Source of the DNA: Symsagittifera roscoffensis
Taxonomy: Eukaryota > Xenacoelomorpha > Acoela > Convolutidae
Assembly (NCBI RefSeq): GCF_963678635.1
Contig: NC_087063.1
Location: 52,903,074-52,967,073 of the forward strand
DNA: 64,000 bases
Direction: 5' to 3'
The notes below the pieces were generated by a model. It searched no databases and was not told the origin of the DNA. It saw only the letters and a list, made by a program, of their open reading frames with translations. Positions 56,571 through 64,000 of this stretch are shown here, in pieces. A program made the position numbers and the translations under genes. Numbering within the stretch: position 1 is the stretch's first letter; each line of letters starts with the position of its first letter.

Positions 56571-57610
56571 GCAAAATACGTAGCTGAACAGAAGTTTTGC
56601 TTCGCTTGCCTCAATGGCAATCATAGTTTCCGGCAATGTTCTAGAGCAAAAAAGTGCCCGAAGCCAGAGTGTGATAGCACACATAATGTCTTGTTCCATG
56701 GAGCCGAAAGAATATTTCCTCGGAAGGAAAATTTAAAGGTCTCGAATAAGGCTGGAACAAACAAATCCAAGGAGAATACAAACACTTCCACCCATGCCGC
56801 TGTTAGTGATGTACATGACATTGAATCTTCTAAAGGGTTGTTGCCAATTGCAACACTTGGTGTATCCTCGGATGTAACCAGTCTCCTGACGTTGGTTCTT
56901 TGTGATAGTGCATCGACTCACTCCTGGGTGTCTTCGTCACTCGTAAACCGTCTCGGCTTAGTAGGGGAGCCCGTTAACTTGTCAATTAGTGGTTTCAATT
57001 CAACCACCGTTGTTGAGACTCAGAGGGTCAAGTTTACAGTTTCCTCCGAGCCGAATAATAGTGATTTCGTATTTTCTCTCAGTGCATATGATAAAGACAA
57101 TATTCGGATTGGTTCCGAATTAATCAATATTGCTGATTTGCAGAATAAATATCCACAATTAGCACCTATTAAGCCCACTCAATATACTTATGAGGACGTT
57201 GAATTTATTATCGGACAAGACTACTACCACGCCGTTAGACCCATTGAGTTCATCTTGGGAGATGATAAAAACTCACCGTGTTCCGTTCGCCTACCGATAG
57301 GTTGGGTCATAAGTGGTCCGTTGCCGCCGTCCGTTAATTCTACTTCTTCGTGTTTCAAGTGTGTTGTTGAAGATTCTTCTCTGACCGACCATATATAATC
57401 CTGGTACGAGTTGGAATCGTATGGTGCTTTCAAACAAGTCGATGCCCGTTCCGCCGCGGATAAACATGCTTTATCCATCCTAAATTCTGAAACCGTTCAC
57501 AATGGCGAAAGATACATTGTGCCTATGCTTTGGATTGATAGTAATGTCAGTCTACCAAACAATTTTTACTCGTCACTCGCCCAATTTAAACACATTGGAG
57601 AGAAGGTTAA
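56571..57610 (+). pseudogene. BEL-2 zinc knuckles 2-3, protease, linker to RT
   Basis: Open 56571-57398. CFACLNGNHSFRQC (about 56600) and CPKPECDSTHNVLFH (about 56655) are the second and third zinc-binding motifs of BEL Gag. The protease active site reads LCDSASTHSWVS with Asp codon 56904-56906; Asp-Ser-Ala replaces the more common Asp-Ser/Thr-Gly. Then DVEFIIGQDYYHAV and LPIGWVISGP, the conserved linker. A stop at 57396-57398 and a frameshift near 57600 follow. Confidence 0.8.
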
Positions 57611-58660
57611 GTAAAGACCCTGAGCTGCGCGAAAGATACGCAGAAACAATTAGAGAGGACATTAGGAAAGGCTATGTCGTTACCGTCGAACCGCATGATC
57701 CACGTAAGCATTCCGATCGCGAGTGGTATCTTCCGCACCATCCCGTCGTAAATCCGAATAAGCCGGGTAAGGTGCGCCGAGTCCTTAATGGGGCTTCTAA
57801 GTTTCACGGCACATCCTTAAAAAAGTCCTTATTGGTGGGTCCGGACCTACTCCAAAATTTAATTTTTGTACTTTTGCGATTCCGTCAACACAAGTACGCC
57901 ATCTCCGCGAATTTAGAGGGTATGTTCCTCCAGGTAGGAGTCCTTGGCGATCAAATTTCGCTCCGTTTTTGTGGCGGGAGGATACCACTTCCGATGTGGT
58001 AGTTCATCAGTACACTCGCCATATATTCGGCGCACGAGATTCGCCTACGTGCGCCAATTTCGCGTTGCGAAAAACAGCAGCTGATAATATGTCCACATAC
58101 CCTGAGGCCGCCTCAGTCTTAAATGAAAAACTTTACATGGACGATTACTGGGATTCATTCGAGAACGTTACCCATGCAATTAAAATTAGTCGCGATTTGG
58201 TTTCCTTACTAAAATTGGGAGGATTTAATTTGACTAAATTTGTCAGTAATGCTGATGAAATCACTTTAGCAATGAACCCCGAGGAATCCGAAACCTTGTC
58301 TTCACCCATCAAGAAAATATGTAACGGTGCCGAACAATCATCACACGTCTTAGGTCTTAAGTGGGACCATGTGAAAGACACATTGGTTGTTAGCAGAGGC
58401 GTGGATCGTCCTCTCGATAAAACAATAACTCAACGAACCGTTTTGAGTTTCGTCTCTTCTGTGTTTGACCCTGTTGGGTTAGTAGCTCCATACACAGTTA
58501 GGGCCCGTCCTTTACTTAAAGATATTTGGAAAATCAGTGGTCAAAGTTGGGACGACGAATTGCCAGATGACATAAGGGATAAGTTTCTCGAGTGGCACTC
58601 CGGTCTCTCTCTCTTAGGGCAATTGAATATTCCCCGTTGTTACTTCGCAGAGCTTGTTGA
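57611..58660 (+). pseudogene. BEL-2 reverse transcriptase
   Basis: HHPVVNPNKPGKVRRVLNGA and LLVGPDLLQNL open the domain. The first catalytic motif reads AISANLEGMFLQVGV: the Asp expected after Ala is Asn (codon 57910-57912), which would abolish polymerase activity. A frameshift near 57970 leads to HIFGARDSPTCANFALR and the Tyr-Met-Asp-Asp box (58134-58145), then the thumb with SSVFDPVGLVAPYT. Elsewhere the amino-acid pattern is well kept, so the Asp-to-Asn change may be one of the early lesions. Confidence 0.85.
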
Positions 58661-59690
58661 TCAAATTGAGCTCCACATGTTCGGTGATAGCTCGCAGAAC
58701 GTTTTCTGTGCGGTTGGATTTTTGCGTGCGCGACTCTCGAGCTCGCACAAAACTCAAATATCCTTCATCTTTGGTAAAGCTCGCGTTGCGCCCATGAAAG
58801 CGCTATCTATACCGAAGCTAGAGCTTCAAGCTGCTCTGCTCGCCCTACGACTAAAAGATGATATACTGGCCGCCCTTAACGTCTCTATTAATCATGTCTA
58901 CATTAGGACAGATAGTACAACAGTTTTGCAGTGTCCAAACTCCACTGAAAAATTATCTGTATTCGTCAGTAATTGTGTCGGCGAAATCCTCGAATCGACC
59001 ACTATTGATGAGTGGCACCATGTTCTGAGCGGCGATAATCCAGCTGATACCGGTACGCGGGGTATTTCTTCGGAAGCCCTCAAGGATAGCAGCTGGGTTA
59101 TTGGTGCGAGCATTCTCAGGACTACTGATTGGCCGTTTATACCCGACGAACGTGTAATCAATAAAATTCGTTTGAAGGGTCCTTCTTGTGATGTTGACAA
59201 TTGCTTGGAGACATCATCTTCCTTCGTCACCGATGTCACATCCATCAAACATCCCGAACACGGGTTCAATTGGGAAAGGTTCAGTTCCTTCACAAGATAT
59301 AAACGAGTAGTCGCTTTTATGTTGAGGATGTTGCCTTCACATAAGCATTTTCGTGGTAAGGACTTACGAATCACCGACCCCACTGAACTTGATATTGCAG
59401 AAAGCAAACTGATTCATCTTGCTCAGATGGAATCCTTCCCTGTTGAGTTAAAAACACTCACCGCCGGCAAACCTATTAAGAATAGTAGTAAAATTGCCAC
59501 ATACTCGCCATTTATCGGTCCCGCTGGTATCATTCGTTCCACCGGACGGATTGTGCGTTTAGTGAATACCGAGTTTGATACTAAGCACCCAATAATACTC
59601 GACGCCCGACATACCCTAGTTCGTTTGTTGGCCCGCAGACTCCACCATAAGCATTTTCATCAAGGATTAGATTACATGCGCGAATATGAA
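58661..59690 (+). pseudogene. BEL-2 RNase H and connection
   Basis: Part of the uninterrupted 595-codon frame 57969-59756. HMFGDSSQNVFCAVGF (first Asp, about 58683), KLELQAALLALRLK (Glu, about 58826), IRTDSTTVLQC (third Asp, about 58910) and NPADTGTRG (about 59038) give a complete catalytic set. The following region is the BEL connection (HPEHGFNWERFSSFTRYKRV). The start of the integrase head, ARRLHHKHFHQGLDYM (about 59631), is in the same frame. Confidence 0.85.
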
Positions 59691-60756
59691 ATATGCAATA
59701 CTTGGGTTGCGTCGACTACTTCGGTCTATCGAAAATCAATGTGTAACATGCCGTAAACGCAAAGCAAGTACCATCCAGCCTATTATGTCCGATTTACCTG
59801 TCGAACGTCGCGGATATAAGCAACCAACCTTCAATCATACGGGTGTGGATTACTTTGGACCGCTTTACGTTCCGGTTCGCAGAAGCACTGAAAAAAGATG
59901 GGGATTTCTTTTTACTCGCCTCACCACTAGGGCTGTACACCTTGAGATTGTACCATCTCGGGACACCTGTTCTTGTGTCATGGGCATCGAACGGTTCATT
60001 GCGCGTCGTGGTACGCCAAGCACAATCTGGTCGGACAACGGCACGAACTTCGTTGGTGCGGAAAAGGAATTACTTGCCTGCATCAAGAGCTGGAATGGCA
60101 TGGCACCGACCATTTTTGCACACAAAGGTGTTACTTGGAAATTTAACCCGCCAGGCGCACCCCATCATGGCTGCTCCTGTGAACGCCTCGTCCAAAGCGT
60201 GAAGCGCGTGCTGTAATATATCCTAGGCAGTAGGCGAGTCACTGAAGAGGTGTTAGGAACAACACTCTGCTTAGTTGAGCAGGCTTTGAATTCGAGGCCA
60301 ATCACTCCCGTTAGTACTGATTCACGTGAGTTAGAAGCGTTAACCCCAAACCATTTTTTGCTTGGACATTATGCCACAAGCTTTCCTTCGCTTTTACCCG
60401 GGGAGCACTTCGATCACAAGAAAAGGTACATGCGAGCGCAGTCATATGCTAACGCGATTTGGTCTCGTTGGCTTCGAGAATATGTTCCCTCGCTGAATAA
60501 ACGCGTCAAGTGGCACACTCATTCTGACTTCACACTTAAAACAGGCGACCTCGTGTGGGTGATTGAGCCAGACAGTCCGCGTGGGTACTACCCTCTCGCC
60601 CGAATCGTCAAGCTAAACTACGGACAGGACGGTTGCGCTCGATCCGCCCTTGTTAAGACCGCAACCCGTGAAGTCACTCGGCCGACCGTTAAGCTCGCTC
60701 CGGTTCTTCCTTCTTCAGGGGGGGGGGGGGGGGAGGATGTTGCAATGCAAATGTAG
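59631..60756 (+). pseudogene. BEL-2 integrase
   Basis: Head: HHKHFHQG, then after a frameshift at about 59690 IENQCVTCRKRK, together the His-His-Cys-Cys zinc site. Core: GVDYFGPLYV (first Asp, about 59845), SDNGTNFVGA (second Asp, about 60034), CSCERLVQSVK (Glu codon 60181-60183). Relatives have Gly-Gly-x-Trp-Glu-Arg, so Gly and Trp are replaced by Cys next to an intact Glu. A stop at 60214 interrupts. The tail 60250-60756 has LTPNHFLLGHYATS and LKTGDLVWVIEPDSPRGYYP. Confidence 0.85.
60716..60737 (+). promoter_or_regulatory. BEL-2 polypurine tract
   Basis: A run of about 15 G followed by aggat directly before the 3' LTR. It would prime plus-strand DNA synthesis. The long G-run may be length-variable or misassembled. 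Confidence 0.75.
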
Positions 60757-61168
60757 AGTATATATGCATATAAAACAAGCACAGTTGGCCGAGCGGCCTA
60801 GAGACAAGTCTCTCACGCAGGTCAACCGGGTTCGAGTCCTACCATACGCAGACCTTAAAACATGTAGACCCAAGGGGCTATAGCCCCATTTGACCGTTTT
60901 TTACAGTTTTTTGGTTCTAATTCGGTTCAGCCTTGATTAAGGCTGACCGCCAAAAAAGAGCAATTTGTCTCAAGGACATAAGCGACCGGTTCGTGTGGCT
61001 AGCTTGCACCAATTTGTTTATTGAAACTGTGGATTGTAAAAAATTATGAACTTGTTTAACAGCAAAAACTTGAATGAAAATTATCAATATATCCGATAAA
61101 TTCTGTATTGCCGAGAATACGAATTCATTATTGATTTAACTTCATTCTACGGAGATTTAGCGAGCACA
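60738..61168 (+). repeat. BEL-2 3' LTR (431 bp, full length)
   Basis: TGTTGCAAT...GAGCACA, followed by the target duplication taact. Contains a TATA-like region tatatatgcatataaaac (60757-60775) and, just after it, a tRNA-like stretch. Carries about 275 bp missing from the 5' LTR, so this is the reference for the family. Confidence 0.9.
60783..60853 (+). other. tRNA-like sequence with Pol III boxes inside BEL-2 3' LTR
   Basis: Contains ttggccgagcggcc (box A form of Leu/Ser tRNAs) at about 60786 and ggttcgagtcc (a perfect box B) at about 60830, at normal tRNA spacing. The anticodon arm is short (agagac facing gtctct with a 2-base turn), and the T-stem and acceptor pair poorly, so it is not a working tRNA. 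The 5' LTR keeps only the box A half. It may be a tRNA fossil or an internal Pol III promoter. Confidence 0.55.
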
Positions 61169-61173
61169 TAACT

Positions 61174-61500
61174 CAAAAGGAGTGGAAATAAGATGAAACT
61201 GAAGCTAAGACCTGTCGCTAAATTGGTTAAATAATCAAGGTTCTAAAATCAGATCTCGACACTTCTCGTATTGGCGTAAAAGAACTACAATTGCAATATC
61301 TATATTCCCTCCGCGGACTGAGGAGCTAAGTGACTGTTTAGAATGAAAAAATGAGAAATATTAACCAACTGAGTGTAAATACTTGAGTTGCTAAGGATTT
61401 CACAGTTAAGCAATGAAAACTCCAACGGAGTGAGCAGAAGTTTTTTTTCATCAAAAGGGATACTATAGTAACTATGGGTTAAGTAAGATATGAAAGCGTG
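61174..61500. other. No gene seen (flank of BEL-2)
   Basis: AT-rich sequence without a frame, between the BEL-2 target duplication and the opposite-strand gypsy remains. Confidence 0.5.
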
Positions 61501-63000
61501 ATCTATCACTAAAATAAGGCTGTGTTTGTTATAAAGCTTAGATAAGAAGGATATATAAAGTTCAAAATCAAAGGTTTTTTGATAATTTTACTTTTCCGAC
61601 AGAAATTTAACCATTTTCGAAAAAATTGGCTATATGACTGGGAAGGAGTATCGAAGCCAGTCAAAAATTCTTTCATGGAGGATGACGTTGAAATTTCTGA
61701 AGCAGCATCAATGAACACTGGATCAATGTCAGGTTGACAGAGCTATTTGGCTCGGGAATTGTAAGTGTATCCGTCGGAGTTGTTATTGGTTGCGTGGTCT
61801 CGGGTTTTTTCGTAACATCTGCGACAGGTCTTGCAGTTCCTTGTGTTTTCCTCGATCGAGGCAGGTGTATTGGTGGAGTGGTCAGTCACGACAAGGTTTT
61901 GTGCTGATCCGGCTTGGTCTACAATATCTATGAAGTATCTATTACCATAAAAATTAGGCGTATCGACATTACGTTAAGATCTACAGAGGGATAGTGGAGG
62001 AGATTTATCAAGTTGATTATCGACCTCAATTTATTCAGATAAATCGATGACTTAGTAGACTGAGTTTACTTCGGTCAGCGAGTCTTGCTCCATTGGATGA
62101 GAGCTTTCCGGATTGGGGTTTTCTGTGGTTGGACAAGGTTCTTGGCCTTGACGTCCTGTGGAGTAGCTAGGACTATTGAGTTCGGGAAGTCAGGTGTCTG
62201 TGGGTTGTCTAAAATCTCCGATTTAATCGTATGGTTATGTTTTGAAACCGGCGTACCCGAATTGTAACAGTTTAGACTGTTTTGTTGGTCGGAAACACGT
62301 CTCTCCTTTTCCACGTCTCTACATTGAAAACCTCCCACCGACCATTCCTGTTAACTAAGGTTGGAAGTATCTGATGGAATGAAAAAAGACTCACAGCAAG
62401 CTAAGTAGCTTGAGAATTTGCCCTTCTTCGAACAGGGGGTCTGTCTATTACTGGGGATCGTATTAGTTTGCCTTTTCGTTTTAGGAACCTTCTTTGATCT
62501 GATATCTGCGTGGGATTCAGTCCTTGATTTTGGCTTTCGCCTTATCCAGTCCGCTTGATGAGCACTGGATGAGGGCTGGTGTTCCATCTTCCAAGATTGC
62601 CTTTTTGTGGTGGTTGCGAGATGGTGCTTTCCGGAATTGTTTCTTAGGGAATCTTCGGGTTATTCTTCGTTGCTCTCCTACTTATTTCGACATTTGATTT
62701 ACCAAAGTGTGGAAAAGAAATTATTCCTCTAAAAGGGTGAGGTTTTGACGAGTACAACTTTTTCACCGCGATGTCAGATTTTAATAATTTTTCCACCGGA
62801 TAAAACTACTGTAGATTTGGATGAATTACAACTTCGTTCTTAAAAGTTTCGTAGTAAGGAGTCCCGTTATTTGGATTTTCGATTTCTTGATGTATGATTC
62901 CCTTGGTAAATGGGTTGTCAATTGATATTCGAGAAAAGTTGGAGTTTTTTACATAAGAGGCGGCAACTACGTTGCAGCTGTACTTTGAAGTTTAATCCGA
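61500..63000 (-). pseudogene. Second gypsy element, probable downstream pol/C-terminal remains
   Basis: The minus strand gives long, stop-broken coding-like stretches downstream of the RNase H relic: a lysine/serine-rich part (62351-62587, IRRKPKSRTESHADIRSKK) and a proline-rich part (62075-62338). It ends with MFIDAASEISTSSSMKEFLT (61718-61509). No integrase catalytic motif is visible. Assignment to this element rests on orientation and order only. Confidence 0.35.
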
Positions 63001-63330
63001 TGGATTCAACGTTTCATTTATTTTGATACAATTGCTTCTATATTTTTCAAAATAACTTGAAAGTGGGATCCGACGGAAGTCTTGAAATTAGTTCCGTAAA
63101 ACTAAGCTATTTGCCTGCTAAGTGTTTGATTGAAAAATTAAAAGGTTGTAATCTATCTACCCAACATGTAGGTCTGGTGAATTTTATTACTGTGGTTTGT
63201 AGTCTGAACGGTATAGATAATTTTGATAGTGTCATTCTCCGTTACAATCACGATCCCTTGTTTTGTTTTTTCGAAGGCGATAGTATGATTTTCTTTCCAT
63301 TGGAACATTGATTTTTTTGTTCAATGATGG
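63000..63330 (-). pseudogene. Second gypsy element: RNase H start
   Basis: The minus strand encodes HTIAFEKTKQGIVIVTEN near 63290-63240, fitting the junction between RT thumb and RNase H of Ty3/gypsy elements (a Phe-Glu-x-Ile/Thr-Lys helix). The catalytic Asp region that should follow is not recognisable. Frameshifted relative to the RT piece. Confidence 0.5.
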
Positions 63331-63990
63331 TCTCAAAGGGCAACCCAATGTTGCGAGGCTAGCGAAAAATTTCATATATTATTTAGTGAAGCCAAAAAAT
63401 GAGCGAAATTCCCTCAAACTTTTTGGAACGGAGATATTTTAGGTAACAAACTATACAGAGAATTTTTCCAATTTTTGTGTCCATGAATCTCTTGAATTCA
63501 TTGTTCCTTTTTTCCAAAATAAATTACTAAAATAAAATACTAAAATTGCATTGTGTGCTTGTAAATTGCATTGTGTGCTAATAAATTTGTCTAAGGCATT
63601 TTGATTATACGCGTTCTTTAAATCGAGTTTTGTTAACCAAACAACTCCAGTAGATTTTTCAGATAGTTTTGCCGCGACATTGTCTAGAAGTTCGTGAGTT
63701 TAAGTCATCTGGTATTTAATCTTGATTAAATGTTTGTTCATGAATTTCGAATCTAATGTTAGCTTTTTGGATTTATTTTTCTTACAAGTAATGACAATGG
63801 GGCCGATAAATCTATCTCAGCAAATTAAAAGTTTTTCGTTGTGTCCTTCTGACTTTAATCTAAGAACTTCGTCTTTGACTGAGCCTAACATCTTAAAAAT
63901 GTGTTTTTTTTACTTGTTTCGTGATCTTTATCCGGAGGAATATATTTTCGAAGTTGTTTAAAATTATCTCTGTTTCGCCCTTTGAGGAGA
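63330..63990 (-). pseudogene. Second gypsy element: RT remnant, opposite strand
   Basis: The minus strand reads RFIGPIVITCKKNKSKKLTL (about 63810-63750), then VVWLTKLDLKNAYNQNALDK (about 63640-63585), the RT segment with the first catalytic Asp (Leu-Asp-Leu-x-x-Ala-Tyr). It then jumps to SLREFRSFFGFTK (about 63420), the thumb. The palm with Tyr-x-Asp-Asp is deleted. The sequence is distinct from copies A-E, so it is another gypsy lineage. The fragment continues beyond the window. Confidence 0.75.
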
Positions 63991-64000
63991 GAATTATTGA

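Larger units (their letters stand above)
50867..61173 (+). mobile_element. BEL-2: complete BEL/Pao retrotransposon insertion, inactivated
   Basis: Bounded by 5-bp target duplications taact (50867-50871 and 61169-61173), the size usual for BEL/Pao. Inside are the 5' LTR, primer binding site, a long leader, an extra ORF, gag, protease-RT-RNase H-integrase, a polypurine tract and the 3' LTR. The sequence is visibly richer in GC than the flanks. Frame breaks, an RT catalytic substitution and an internal gag duplication make it dead. Its proteins are quite different from BEL-1, so it is a separate family. Confidence 0.9.

Overview
The window is a repeat graveyard from an invertebrate animal genome. 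It is AT-rich and shows no intact host gene, operon or bacterial signal. Its coding content is almost entirely degraded transposable elements typical of metazoans: an env-bearing Ty3/gypsy family, two different BEL/Pao families, a Mutator-like (MULE) DNA transposon, and non-autonomous terminal-inverted-repeat or foldback elements. I cannot fix the animal lineage from sequence alone.

Layout. 1-25300: five overlapping, heavily mutated head-to-tail partial copies (A-E) of one gypsy element whose order is gag - protease - RT - RNase H - integrase - long AT-rich spacer - envelope-like gene. The array grew by direct tandem duplication (a unit of about 4.6 kb, one of about 2.1 kb, one of 762 bp). 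It also carries large palindromes and a gag fragment inverted inside RT. 25300-28632: unrecognised remnants and sequence without genes. 28633-32480: a MULE transposase relic inside an apparently identical 1789-bp tandem duplication. 33717-34600: a foldback-like block of short GAGCGG repeats around a decayed tRNA-Arg(TCG) gene. 34600-37228: elements bounded by an inverted CGGGTTGAC terminus, one of them holding a 20-bp-period array of near-palindromic GCGGAATCCGC boxes. 37398-47690: BEL-1, preceded by an opposite-strand fragment of the same family; its 3' half plus flank is duplicated in tandem (2422 bp). 47691-50866: no genes seen. 50867-61173: BEL-2, a complete insertion with 5-bp target-site duplications, LTRs, primer binding site and polypurine tract, but with gag internally duplicated and pol broken. 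61174-64000: an opposite-strand fragment of a second, different gypsy element.

How the parts work together. In each retroelement gag makes the particle, protease/RT/RNase H copy the RNA, and integrase inserts the DNA. The gypsy family also had an envelope-like glycoprotein. None of the copies here looks able to move: RT catalytic residues are deleted or replaced, and every reading frame carries stops or frameshifts. The integrase of BEL-1 is the best preserved catalytic domain (both copies keep D, D and E). The points most worth a second look are the tRNA-like Pol III promoter inside the BEL-2 LTR, an ATG-less basic ORF upstream of BEL-2 gag, the foldback block carrying a tRNA relic, and the 20-bp palindromic-box array. 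I did not find a convincing new multi-gene system.
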